The position numbers were made by a program, and so were the translations under genes. Below, piece by piece: positions 35,607 to 44,125 of a DNA stretch of 64,000 nucleotides (its first letter is position 1; every line of letters starts with the position of its first letter). Below the pieces are notes generated by a model. The model was not told the DNA's origin. It worked only from the letters and a program-made list of their open reading frames with translations, and ran no database searches. This DNA is from Bradyrhizobium sp. (lineage in GTDB: Bacteria; Pseudomonadota; Alphaproteobacteria; Rhizobiales; Xanthobacteraceae), in assembly GCF_030654605.1 (NCBI RefSeq), contig NZ_JAURXB010000065.1:1-64000 (forward strand), in the 5' to 3' direction.

Positions 35607-36346
35607 CCCAGAGTCAGCAACACATCATCATCGTCGACGACGAGGCGCCGGCCCGCGAGATGGTCGGCGAGTACCTCAAGATGCACGGCTTCGGCGTGAC
35701 CCTGTGCGACGGCGGCAAGACCCTGCGTGAGGCGATCGAAATCGCGGTGCCCGACCTCGTGGTGCTCGATCTCAACATGCCCGAGGAAGACGGGCTTTCC
35801 ATCATCCGCGACCTCAAGGGGCGCACCAATGTCCCGGTCATCATGCTGACCGCGACCGCGAGCCCGATCGACCGCGTGGTCGGGCTGGAGCTCGGGGCCG
35901 ACGACTACATCGCCAAACCCTGTGAACTCAGGGAATTGATGGCGCGGATCCGCTCGGTGCTGCGGCGCTCTGCGCCGGCCAGGGCGCCGGCTGCAGCACC
36001 CGAGGCCGCCAGCGCCAAGGCGAAGGACCAGCTGGTGCGGTTCGGCACCAAATGGCTCGATCTCGAGGCGCAGGCGCTGCGCGACGACGAGGGCAACGAG
36101 CATCCGCTGACCGCTTCCGAATTCGGCCTGCTGAAAGTGTTCGCGGCCAATCCGAAGCGGGTACTGTCGCGCGAGCGGCTGCTGGAGCTGGCCAACGCGC
36201 GCGACGCCGAGGCGTTCGACCGCGCGGTGGACCTGCGCATCATGCGAATCCGGCGCAAGATCGAGATCGATCCGACCAAGCCGGCGGTGATCCGCACCAT
36301 CCGCGGCGGCGGCTATCTGTTTTCGCCGGTCGGCGAGAAGGGGTGA
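35603..36346 (+). CDS. OmpR-family response regulator
   Basis: 247 residues: receiver with Asp56 (VVLDLNMPEEDG), Thr and Lys in VIMLTATAS and DDYIAKPC, then a winged-helix DNA-binding domain (ALRDDEGNEHPLTASEFGLL to IRTIRGGGYLF). It is the likely output of the three-gene relay. Its ATG overlaps the hybrid kinase stop by 4 bases. Target genes are unknown. Confidence 0.9.
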   Translation: MTQSQQHIIIVDDEAPAREMVGEYLKMHGFGVTLCDGGKTLREAIEIAVPDLVVLDLNMPEEDGLSIIRDLKGRTNVPVIMLTATASPIDRVVGLELGADDYIAKPCELRELMARIRSVLRRSAPARAPAAAPEAASAKAKDQLVRFGTKWLDLEAQALRDDEGNEHPLTASEFGLLKVFAANPKRVLSRERLLELANARDAEAFDRAVDLRIMRIRRKIEIDPTKPAVIRTIRGGGYLFSPVGEKG

Positions 36347-36368
36347 TCTTCCAAGCATCCCCTTCGAC

Positions 36369-36492
36369 GTCGTCCCGGCCTTGAGCCGGGACCCATAGCC
36401 ACCGCTATTAGCCGTTAAACGAGACTGTCGATCCAGCTTCGCGCAACACGACGCCCTGTGGTTATGGGTCCCGGCGCGGAGGCCGGGACGAC
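36369..36492. repeat. Inverted repeat family E
   Basis: Left arm GTCGTCCCGGCC...GGGACCCATA and right arm TATGGGTCCC...GGCCGGGACGAC pair across a 60-base centre. It follows the response regulator gene and could end its transcript. Downstream, in the remainder of the gap up to 36751, there is a short GCCC-CTCG-GGGC stem with a T-run (36562-36582) and ACACATT/AATGTGT arms (36591-36613); no gene is supported. Confidence 0.65.
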
Positions 36493-36751
36493 ACCGATTT
36501 CCCCCGCAAGAGCATCCATACGCAGCAGAACGAGAATCGTTCCCCACCCTCAACCTGCGATGCCCCTCGGGGCCAGCTTTTTGAAATCGTACACATTTCG
36601 CCCTCGAATGTGTCGTCGCGACCCCTGCGACGAAACAATTCTCCTGCGCATGAAACCATTTTCCCGTTGGCGTGCAGACGTCCCGAAACCGGGGTTAACT
36701 ATCACTCCGCTCCAACGAAACGCCGCCAATGGCGAATACCAGGAGCGTGTC

Positions 36752-37363
36752 ATGCAGAACGTCGTAGCCATCAACGCCGCAGCCCGCCAAGGCATCATTG
36801 CCGCCCAGGCGACCTCGGATGAAATGCTGCTGCAGAGCATCTCCGATGGCGGCCGGACCGCGATGCATATCCTTTACTCCCGACACAACGTCCGGGTTTA
36901 CCGCTTCATCCTGCGCATCGTGCGGGACACCACCATGGCCGAAGACCTCGTCAGCCAGGTTTTCCTCGACGTGTGGCGCACCGCCGCCCAGTTCGAGGGC
37001 CGTTCGCAAGTCTCCACCTGGCTGCTGTCGATCGCCCGCTTCAAGGCGCTGACCGCGCTGCGCCAGCGCCGCCACGAGGACATCGACCAGGAAGACGTGC
37101 TCGAAATCGCCGACCAGGCCGACACCCCCGAAGCCTCACTGGACCGCAGCAACACCTCGGCGATCCTGCGCGCCTGCGTCGCCAAACTGTCGCCGGCGCA
37201 TCGCGAGATCATCAACCTCGTCTACTACCATGAGAAGTCGGTGGAAGAGGCCGGCGCCATCATCGGCATTCCCCAGAGCACGGTGAAGACCAGGATGTTC
37301 TATGCCCGCAAACAGCTTGCAGACTTGCTTAAGGGCGCCGGCGTCGACAGCCTCGCGGCATAA
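36752..37363 (+). CDS. ECF-type RNA polymerase sigma factor
   Basis: 203 residues. Region 2 (MHILYSRHNVRVYRFILRIV...AEDLVSQVFLDVWR, about 36-80) and region 4 (LSPAHREIINLVYYHEKSVEEAG...TVKTRMFYARKQL, about 140-190) are clear. The start at 36752 has AGGAG 6 bases upstream. No anti-sigma gene follows; instead the next gene encodes a 66-residue exported protein. This suggests control by transcription or by an unusual partner. Confidence 0.88.
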   Translation: MQNVVAINAAARQGIIAAQATSDEMLLQSISDGGRTAMHILYSRHNVRVYRFILRIVRDTTMAEDLVSQVFLDVWRTAAQFEGRSQVSTWLLSIARFKALTALRQRRHEDIDQEDVLEIADQADTPEASLDRSNTSAILRACVAKLSPAHREIINLVYYHEKSVEEAGAIIGIPQSTVKTRMFYARKQLADLLKGAGVDSLAA

Positions 37364-37539
37364 AATCGAGTTATTTCAACCGGTTGACAGGAGCATCAAG
37401 GCTGAAAACGGGCTTTGGGACGGCGGAAGAGATTACTTCCGACGAAACAATTGAAACAAATCACGACATCACCCGGAAAAACTCAGCCCCTATACCCATC
37501 ATCAGCAACGCAACGCCAACGCCGAACAGGAGAACGAAC

Positions 37540-37740
37540 ATGCTGAAGCCTTCCTTCCGCCTCTTCATTATCCCGCTCGGTGCGGTCTGCACCCTGGCCT
37601 CGCTGTCCGCCCAGAACTCCGCCCCCCGCGCCCAGCGCGACACCGGAACGATGCTGGTCCGCGAGCAAGTGGTCGATTGCAGCAACAAGAATCCCTCGGA
37701 GGTCTGCGTGATCTCCTACGACAGCGAGACCACCCGCTGA
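37540..37740 (+). CDS. Small exported protein downstream of the ECF sigma gene
   Basis: 66 residues: a signal peptide (LFIIPLGAVCTLASLSAQ) then about 40 residues with two cysteines (VVDCSNKNPSEVCVISYDSE) in a CX8C arrangement. The ribosome site AGGAG precedes the ATG. No domain recognised. Position suggests it is the target or a partner of the sigma factor. A hairpin (37791-37821) follows the gene. Confidence 0.6.
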   Translation: MLKPSFRLFIIPLGAVCTLASLSAQNSAPRAQRDTGTMLVREQVVDCSNKNPSEVCVISYDSETTR

Positions 37741-37790
37741 ATTGAGTTTTTCTAGCCTACCAAGTCTTCTACCTTCCAAGTTACCTCCAA

Positions 37791-37821
37791 CGACCCGGAC
37801 GGGATGCCCCCCTCCGGGTCG
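37791..37821 (+). terminator. Probable intrinsic terminator of the sigma/small-protein unit
   Basis: CGACCCGGA and TCCGGGTCG are perfect 9-base arms around a 13-base loop, 50 bases past the stop codon. The trailing sequence is only modestly T-rich (CTCTGTATTT), so efficiency is uncertain. Confidence 0.5.
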
Positions 37822-37984
37822 CTCTGTATTTGGGGGTTGCTGACGGTGCCGGGATTGCACCCGCCGATTTTCTCACCAACACGTGACGCCGCCGCCGCGC
37901 CGCCGACGTAACGCCCCCGCCCGGCAGCCCGAAGAACCATGACAAGCCCCGCACGGCCGCAAGGCCAGCGCCCGGGGATCGTTC

Positions 37985-38710
37985 ATGGAATCTCATTCGA
38001 TGCTCAACCTCGTTCTCGCATTGCTCGCCGGCATCGTCACCATCGCGGCGCCCTGCACGCTGCCGATGCTGCCGATCCTGCTTGGCGCTTCGGTCGGCCA
38101 GACCGGCAAGGTGCGACCTGCGATGATCGCGGCAGGCTTTGTCATGTCGTTTTCCGCCACGGCGCTGGCGCTGAGCGCGATCACCCGCATCTTCGACTTC
38201 GATCCCAACAGCCTGCGCACCGCCGCGACCGTGCTGCTGCTCGGCTTCGGGCTTTTGATGATCTGGCCCAAGCCGTTCGAATGGCTGTCGATCCGCCTCA
38301 ACGGGCTGATCGGGTCAGGTCCCGTCGGCAGCGCGTCGCGCAAAGGAAATCTCGAGGGCAATCTCGGCGGTTTTGTGCTGGGCACCACGCTCGGCCTGGT
38401 CTGGACGCCCTGCGCCGGGCCGGTACTGGGCTCGATCCTGACCGTGGTTGCGACCTCCACCGACACCGCATGGGCGAGCGTGCTGCTGGTGGTTTACGCC
38501 ATGGGTGCTGCGATCCCGATGCTGGCGATCGCCTATGGCGGCCAGGCCGTCACCACCCGCGTCCGCCGCGTCGCCGCGATCTCCCCCAGACTGCAGCAGG
38601 GCTTCGGCGCCATCGTGATCGCCTTCGCGGTCGCCTCCTGGTTTCAATACGACACGCTGATCCTGGCATGGCTGACCGGATTTTATCCGAACGGCCAGCT
38701 CGGCCTCTAA
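37985..38710 (+). CDS. CcdA-like thiol-disulfide electron transporter
   Basis: 241 residues with about six membrane helices and the paired cysteines of the family, Cys24 (IAAPCTLPMLP) and Cys143 (VWTPCAGPVLG). CcdA moves electrons from cytoplasmic thioredoxin to periplasmic acceptors. The gene after it encodes a periplasmic thioredoxin, its natural partner. In Sox systems the equivalent pair is SoxV/SoxW. Confidence 0.87.
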   Translation: MESHSMLNLVLALLAGIVTIAAPCTLPMLPILLGASVGQTGKVRPAMIAAGFVMSFSATALALSAITRIFDFDPNSLRTAATVLLLGFGLLMIWPKPFEWLSIRLNGLIGSGPVGSASRKGNLEGNLGGFVLGTTLGLVWTPCAGPVLGSILTVVATSTDTAWASVLLVVYAMGAAIPMLAIAYGGQAVTTRVRRVAAISPRLQQGFGAIVIAFAVASWFQYDTLILAWLTGFYPNGQLGL

Positions 38711-38748
38711 TCCCAGAAACCCAAGCTCACCCCCGAATGGAGTGTTCC

Positions 38749-39315
38749 ATGACAAAACGTTTGCTCGCAGCCACCGCTTCCGTGTTTGCCCTTGGCCTGA
38801 TCGGCGCCGCCAGTCTCGGCATCGCCGGCGAGGCCGCGCGCGATACCACGGCTCCCTTCGCAGTCGCAGCGGTACCAGGCGCAGCCCCCGACTTTACCGG
38901 CATCGGCAAATGGTTCAATTCCGCGCCGCTCAAGGTCGCGGACCTGCGCGGCAAGGTGGTGCTGGTCAATTTCTGGACCTATGGCTGCGTCAACTGCATC
39001 AACGCGCTGCCGCACGTGGTCGCGCTCAATGAGAAGTACCGGGATCGCGGCCTCGTCGTGGTCGGCGTCCACACCCCGGAGTTCCCGTTCGAGCGATCGG
39101 CGTCCAACGTGCAGGCCGCCCTGAAGCGGCACGGCATCACCTATCCGGTGGCGCAGGACAATGATTCGAAGACCTGGAACGCGTGGCGCAACCAGTATTG
39201 GCCGGCGCAATACATCATCGACCAGAACGGCAAAATCGTGTTCCAGCACGCCGGCGAAGGCCAGTACGAGCAGATCGACCGCACCGTCGCGCGTTTGCTG
39301 AACGCCAGCGGCTGA
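38749..39315 (+). CDS. Periplasmic thioredoxin-like protein (TlpA/DipZ type)
   Basis: 188 residues: signal peptide (ASVFALGLIGAASLGIAG), then a redoxin domain with active site Cys80/Cys83 (FWTYGCVNC) and cis-Pro segment WPAQYIID. The WTYGCVNC form is typical of the DipZ C-terminal domain rather than TlpA. Likely kept reduced by the CcdA protein encoded 38 bases upstream and used to reduce periplasmic disulfides. Confidence 0.85.
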   Translation: MTKRLLAATASVFALGLIGAASLGIAGEAARDTTAPFAVAAVPGAAPDFTGIGKWFNSAPLKVADLRGKVVLVNFWTYGCVNCINALPHVVALNEKYRDRGLVVVGVHTPEFPFERSASNVQAALKRHGITYPVAQDNDSKTWNAWRNQYWPAQYIIDQNGKIVFQHAGEGQYEQIDRTVARLLNASG

Positions 39316-39435
39316 TCGAGCCTGCAGAAAGCGGCGCCATACAAGGGCGCCGCGCGGGAACCTGCCATTCGTTCGTTCGCGATATCCGCAAGCCGCATTG
39401 CATGGTATCCAGACGGCACGATCCAACCTTGACGG

Positions 39436-40836
39436 ATGGTGCCGATGTTCGAGGGCTGGGATGCCGTGGTACTGGCGCGGGCGCAGTTCGCCTTCACGAT
39501 GTCGTTTCACATCGTGTTCCCCGCCTTCTCGATTGGGCTGGCCAGCTATCTCGCGGTGCTGGAGGCGCTCTGGCTGTGGACCGGGCGCGAGGTCTTCATC
39601 AACCTGTTCAATTACTGGCTGAAAATCTTCGCTGTCGCCTTCGGCATGGGCGTGGTGTCGGGCATCGTGATGTCCTACCAGTTCGGCACCAACTGGTCGG
39701 CGTTCTCCGACAAGACCGGCCCCGTGATCGGCCCCCTGATGGCCTACGAGGTGCTGACCGCCTTCTTCCTCGAGGCCGGGTTTCTCGGCGTCATGCTGTT
39801 CGGCCTCGAGCGGGTCGGCCACCGCCTGCATTTCCTCGCCACCCTGATGGTTGCCGTGGGCACCCTGATCTCGGCGTTCTGGATCCTGTCGGCCAATTCC
39901 TGGATGCAGACGCCGGCCGGCTACGCCATCAATGCCGACGGACAGTTCATCGCCGCCGACTGGTTCAAGGTGATTTTCAACCCGTCGTTTCCCTATCGCC
40001 TCGTCCATATGGTGCTGGCGGCGTATCTGACCACCGCGCTGGTGGTCGGCGCGGTCGGCGCGTTTCATTTGCTGCGCGACCCGCATCTCGCCGGACCCCG
40101 CGTGATGTTTTCGATGGCGATGTGGATGGCCACCCTAGTGGCGCCGATCCAGATTTTTGCCGGCGACCAGCACGGCCTCAACACGCTGGAGCACCAGCCC
40201 GTGAAAATCATGGCGATGGAAGGCCATTTCCACAGCCACCCGCACGGCGCGCCGCTGATCCTGTTCGGCTGGCCGGACCAGGCCGCCGGCAAGGTGAAAT
40301 ATGCCATCGAAGTGCCGAAACTGGGGTCGCTGGTCCTGAAACATTCGCTCGATGCGCCAATGGCCGGCCTCGACACCGTGCCGCGCGAAAACTGGCCGCC
40401 GGTGGCCATCACCTTCTGGTCGTTCCGGATCATGGTCGGCATGGGATTGTTGATGCTGGGACTCGGCCTGCTCAGCCTGTGGGCGCGCTGGCGCGGCACG
40501 CTCTATCATTCGCGATTGCTGCTGATGTTCGCGATCGCCATGGCGCCTTCCGGCTTCATCGCGGTGCTGGCGGGCTGGATCACCACCGAGACCGGACGCC
40601 AGCCCTTCACGGTGTACGGGCTGCTGCGGACGGTTGATTCCGCCTCGCCGCTGGCAGCGCCCGCGGTCGCCTCGTCGCTGATCGCCTTCATCATGGTCTA
40701 TTTCGCGGTGTTCGGCGCCGGCGTGATCTACATGCTCCGGATGATGGCGGCGGCGCCGCACCACGGCGAACAGGGACCGAGCGGCGATACCCCGGCGCGC
40801 GCCGCCGGCATCACGCCCGCACAGGGGCGCGCATGA
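39436..40836 (+). CDS. cydA: Cytochrome bd-type (cyanide-insensitive) quinol oxidase subunit I
   Basis: 466 residues with heme ligand His25 (SFHIVFPAFS), GWITTETGRQPFTVYG near the C-terminus and a short Q-loop, which fits the CIO (CioA) subgroup rather than E. coli CydA. It reduces oxygen at low tension using quinol. An ATG at 39445 is an alternative start. Its stop overlaps the cydB start. Confidence 0.92.
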   Translation: MVPMFEGWDAVVLARAQFAFTMSFHIVFPAFSIGLASYLAVLEALWLWTGREVFINLFNYWLKIFAVAFGMGVVSGIVMSYQFGTNWSAFSDKTGPVIGPLMAYEVLTAFFLEAGFLGVMLFGLERVGHRLHFLATLMVAVGTLISAFWILSANSWMQTPAGYAINADGQFIAADWFKVIFNPSFPYRLVHMVLAAYLTTALVVGAVGAFHLLRDPHLAGPRVMFSMAMWMATLVAPIQIFAGDQHGLNTLEHQPVKIMAMEGHFHSHPHGAPLILFGWPDQAAGKVKYAIEVPKLGSLVLKHSLDAPMAGLDTVPRENWPPVAITFWSFRIMVGMGLLMLGLGLLSLWARWRGTLYHSRLLLMFAIAMAPSGFIAVLAGWITTETGRQPFTVYGLLRTVDSASPLAAPAVASSLIAFIMVYFAVFGAGVIYMLRMMAAAPHHGEQGPSGDTPARAAGITPAQGRA

Positions 40837-41849
40837 TGACCGCCGCCATCGACATCGCCACCGTCTGGGCCTTCATCATCGCCTTTGCCGTCTTCGTCTA
40901 TGTCGTCATGGACGGGTTCGACCTCGGCCTCGGCATTCTGTTTCCGCTGTTTCCCAAGAAATCCGACCGCGACGTCATCATGAACAGCGTGGCGCCGGTG
41001 TGGGACGGCAACGAAACCTGGCTGGTGCTCGGCGGCGGCGGCCTGATGGCGGCGTTTCCGCTGGCGTATGCGGTGCTGATGCCGGCGCTGTACACCCCGA
41101 TGATCGCGATGCTGATCGGCCTGATCTTTCGCGGCGTCGCCTTTGAGTTTCGCTGGCGGACCAGGCCGAGCGAGCGCAACCGCTGGGACATCCCGTTCTT
41201 CTCGGGATCGCTGCTGGCGGCGCTGGCGCAGGGCGTGGCACTCGGCGCCATCCTGCAGGGTGTCCATGTCGAGGCGCGGCATTATGCCGGCGGCTGGTGG
41301 GACTGGCTGACGCCGTTCAGCATCCTGACCGGCATCGCGGTGGTGATCGGCTACGCGCTGTTGGGCGCGACCTGGCTAGTCATGAAGACCGACGGGCCGC
41401 TGCGCGACAAGGCCTATCATCTCAGCTGGTTTTTGCTGTTCGCGATGATCGGCGCCATCGGCGCGGTCAGCATCGCCACGCCGTTCCTGCACATCCAGTA
41501 TACCCAGCGCTGGTTCTCCTGGCCGGGTATCGTCCTGACGGCGCCGGTGCCGATCGCGGTCGCGGTCGTCACCGCGCTGCTGCTGCGCAGCCTTGCCAGG
41601 AAACGGGATTACCAGCCATTCTTCCTGACGTTGACGCTGTTCGCGCTGTCCTATGCCGGACTCGGCATCAGCATGTGGCCGTATATCGTACCGCAGAGCA
41701 TCACCATCTGGCAGGCGGCTTCGCCCGAGAACAGCCAGATCTTCATGCTGTTCGGCGTCGCCGTGCTGATACCGTTGATTCTCGGCTACACCGGCTGGGC
41801 CTATTATGTCTTCCGCGGCAAGGTAGAGGCCGGGAGCGGGTACCATTGA
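40833..41849 (+). CDS. cydB: Cytochrome bd-type quinol oxidase subunit II
   Basis: 338 residues, about eight membrane helices, starting with the CydB signature VYVVMDGFDLGLGILFPLFP. It partners CydA. It overlaps cydA by 4 bases and its TGA overlaps the TTG start of a 43-residue gene. Confidence 0.92.
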   Translation: MMTAAIDIATVWAFIIAFAVFVYVVMDGFDLGLGILFPLFPKKSDRDVIMNSVAPVWDGNETWLVLGGGGLMAAFPLAYAVLMPALYTPMIAMLIGLIFRGVAFEFRWRTRPSERNRWDIPFFSGSLLAALAQGVALGAILQGVHVEARHYAGGWWDWLTPFSILTGIAVVIGYALLGATWLVMKTDGPLRDKAYHLSWFLLFAMIGAIGAVSIATPFLHIQYTQRWFSWPGIVLTAPVPIAVAVVTALLLRSLARKRDYQPFFLTLTLFALSYAGLGISMWPYIVPQSITIWQAASPENSQIFMLFGVAVLIPLILGYTGWAYYVFRGKVEAGSGYH

Positions 41850-41977
41850 CGCAGATCAAACCAAATCCCCGGCCGCTGGCGCAACGCTTGTTGTGGTTTG
41901 CGGCGCTCTGGCTCGGCGGGGTCGGGGCTGTGACCCTGGTCTCGTACGGCCTGCGGCTGTGGATCGCGCCGAAATAA
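41846..41977 (+). CDS. Small DUF2474-type membrane protein of the bd oxidase
   Basis: 43 residues from TTG overlapping the cydB stop (TTGA). One membrane helix (LLWFAALWLGGVGAVTLVSYGLRLWI) follows a short basic N-terminus. DUF2474 proteins regularly follow CIO-type cydAB genes and probably stabilise the oxidase as CydX does in E. coli. Easily missed because of its size and start codon. Confidence 0.75.
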   Translation: MTQIKPNPRPLAQRLLWFAALWLGGVGAVTLVSYGLRLWIAPK

Positions 41978-42007
41978 GGCAGATCTGCCGAACTCCGGCG
42001 CGGCAAG

Positions 42008-42050
42008 AACCAAAAACGTCGAAAACAACCCCATGCACAGTAACGAAGCG
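42008..42050. repeat. Degenerate repeat family F
   Basis: Shares the core GAAAAC-N3-CCCATGCA and flanking bases with 30479-30522 at roughly two-thirds identity. Lies between the DUF2474 gene and the L,D-transpeptidase. Confidence 0.45.
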
Positions 42051-42194
42051 TTTGGCGACACTGAGGTTTTTATCGGGAAGAACGCCTGAAATGCCAAGCA
42101 TATGGGGTGGTGCCCGCCCAAAACTTGCCATCAAGTTGCCACTGAGATTTGATGGTTCCATCACTTGGCGAAGCCGCCACCGGGAGAACTCAAC

Positions 42195-42788
42195 ATGACG
42201 AAGTTTCGCCACGTGATCTGGACCATGGCCGCCGCGGCCGGACTGCTGCTTTCGGCCTCGCAGAGTTTTGCGCAAAAGCCCGATGTCGGCGACCAGCCGG
42301 GACTGATTGCCGATGACAGCGTGGAGCTCGATCCCCAGTTCAGGAAAACAGCGGTGCTGTACCGCACCTCCGAGCCGCCGGGCACCATCATCATTTCAAC
42401 GAAGGATCGCCATCTCTTTCTGGTCCAGGGCGGCGGCCGCGCGCTGCGCTATGGCATCGGCGTCGGCCGCGACGGATTCCAGTGGCAGGGCCTGGTCAAC
42501 ATCACCAAAAAGGCGGAGTGGCCGGACTGGACGCCGCCGCCGGAGATGATCCAGCGCCAGCCCTATCTGCCGCGCTTCATGGCCGGCGGACCCGGCAATC
42601 CGCTCGGCGCCCGCGCCATGTACCTCGGCACCACGGTCTACCGCATCCATGGCACCAACCGGCCGGATACGATCGGCACCGCGGTTTCGTCCGGCTGCTT
42701 CCGGCTGGTCAATGCCGACGTCGCCGACCTCTATGAGCGCGTTCCGGTCGGCACCAAGGTGATCATCCGGCAGAAGCCGGAACTCTGA
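42195..42788 (+). CDS. Periplasmic L,D-transpeptidase (YkuD family)
   Basis: 197 residues with a signal peptide (cleavage after SQSFA, about residue 26) and one YkuD domain. The catalytic HGTN (His152) and SSGCFRLVN (Cys168, Arg170) are intact. It makes 3-3 cross-links in peptidoglycan or anchors proteins to it. The ribosome site GGGAG lies 8 bases before the ATG. It stands as a single gene. Confidence 0.92.
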   Translation: MTKFRHVIWTMAAAAGLLLSASQSFAQKPDVGDQPGLIADDSVELDPQFRKTAVLYRTSEPPGTIIISTKDRHLFLVQGGGRALRYGIGVGRDGFQWQGLVNITKKAEWPDWTPPPEMIQRQPYLPRFMAGGPGNPLGARAMYLGTTVYRIHGTNRPDTIGTAVSSGCFRLVNADVADLYERVPVGTKVIIRQKPEL

Positions 42789-42847
42789 TCGCTGCCGTCT
42801 GGTTTCACGGCTTTTCCTTTCCCTTTCCCTGGCATTGGTGAGAAAAA

Positions 42848-43888
42848 ATGTTTCGCACATTTCGAGGCGGCCTGCTGATTGGATTGGCGGTCGCAATAGC
42901 GATCGCGGCTGCCGCCATTACCTACGAACGCTACGACACCAAGACCCTGAAGCGGACGATCCGGCGCGGCGAAGTGCTGTGCGGCGTCAATGCCAGCCTC
43001 CCCGGCTTCTCGATGCCGGACGACAAGGGCAACTGGGCCGGCTTCGACGTCGACTTCTGCCGCGCCGTGGCGGCCGCCATCTTCGACGATCCCAAGAAGA
43101 TAAAATTCGTACCGCTCGACGCCAATGAGCGCTTCAGGGAGCTGCAGAGCCGCAAGGTGGATATTCTGTCGCGCAATTCGACCTGGAGTATGTCGCGCGA
43201 GACCAACTTCGAGCTCTATTTCCCGGCCGTCGCCTATTATGACGGCGGAGGGTTCATGCTGCCCGCGGCGCGCAAGATCGACTCTGGCCTGGAGCTCGAC
43301 GGCAGCAAGGTTTGCGTACAGGGCGGAACCACGACGCAGCTCAACCTCGCCGACTATTTCCGTACCAACAACATGAAATACACGGAGATGAAGTTCGACA
43401 AGTTCGACGACGTCTTCAAGGCCTACAGCTCCGGCCAATGCGACACCTTCACCGCCGACATCTCCCAGCTCTACGCGCTGCGGCTGAACCTCGGCAAACC
43501 AGGCGACCACGTCATCCTGCCCGACGTCATCTCCAAGGAACCGCTGGCACCCGTGGTGCGGCAGCGTGACGACGACTGGATGATGATCGTGAAATGGTCG
43601 CTGTATGCGATGATCAATGCCGAGGAACTCGGCATTACCTCGAAGAACATCGACGAGGCGCTGAAGTCGAAGAAGCCCGACGTGATGCGGCTGGTCGGCA
43701 CCGAGGGCGCTTACGGCGAGGTGCTCGGCCTGTCCAAGGACTGGGCCGCGCGCATCATCCGCCACGTCGGCAATTACGGCGAGGTCTATGAGCGCAATGT
43801 CGGCGAGGAGTCGAAACTCAAGATTCCGCGCGGGCTGAACCAGCTCTGGAGCGCCGGCGGCATCCAGTACGCCCCGCCGATCCGGTAA
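42848..43888 (+). CDS. General amino-acid ABC transporter substrate-binding protein (AapJ-like)
   Basis: 346 residues with an N-terminal membrane/signal helix (GLLIGLAVAIAIAAAAI) and the family 3 binding fold: LCGVNASLPGFSMPDDKGNWAGFDVDFCRAVA-type opening, KVCVQGGTTTQLNLADYF and AYSSGQCDTFTADISQL. These match AapJ, which binds many L-amino acids. No permease or ATPase gene follows, so it must use a transporter encoded elsewhere. Confidence 0.88.
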   Translation: MFRTFRGGLLIGLAVAIAIAAAAITYERYDTKTLKRTIRRGEVLCGVNASLPGFSMPDDKGNWAGFDVDFCRAVAAAIFDDPKKIKFVPLDANERFRELQSRKVDILSRNSTWSMSRETNFELYFPAVAYYDGGGFMLPAARKIDSGLELDGSKVCVQGGTTTQLNLADYFRTNNMKYTEMKFDKFDDVFKAYSSGQCDTFTADISQLYALRLNLGKPGDHVILPDVISKEPLAPVVRQRDDDWMMIVKWSLYAMINAEELGITSKNIDEALKSKKPDVMRLVGTEGAYGEVLGLSKDWAARIIRHVGNYGEVYERNVGEESKLKIPRGLNQLWSAGGIQYAPPIR

Positions 43889-43927
43889 GCTTGCGGGACG
43901 GAGCCACCGGCGGCGCCATCCTCCAAC

Positions 43928-44107
43928 GCGTCATCGCCCGCGAAAGCGGGCGATGACGACCTGTTGTGATGCGCCGCTTGCAGCCTTTCGTCATTGCGAG
44001 GAGCGCTTGCGACGAAGCAATCCATGTTGCCGCGCAAAGAAAGATGGATTGCTTCGCGGAGCCTGTCATCGGGCGCGCATTCGCGCGACCCGTTGGCTCG
44101 CAATGAC
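43928..44107. repeat. Short palindrome plus family A repeat
   Basis: TCATCGCCCGC and GCGGGCGATGA form a short stem at 43930-43957. The family A element spans 43990-44107, with GTCATTGCGAG and CTCGCAATGAC ends and the extra GCGACCCGTTGGC arm in the opposite orientation to the copy at 876-998. Confidence 0.75.
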
Positions 44108-44125
44108 GGCTGAGGGAGCGGAGCC

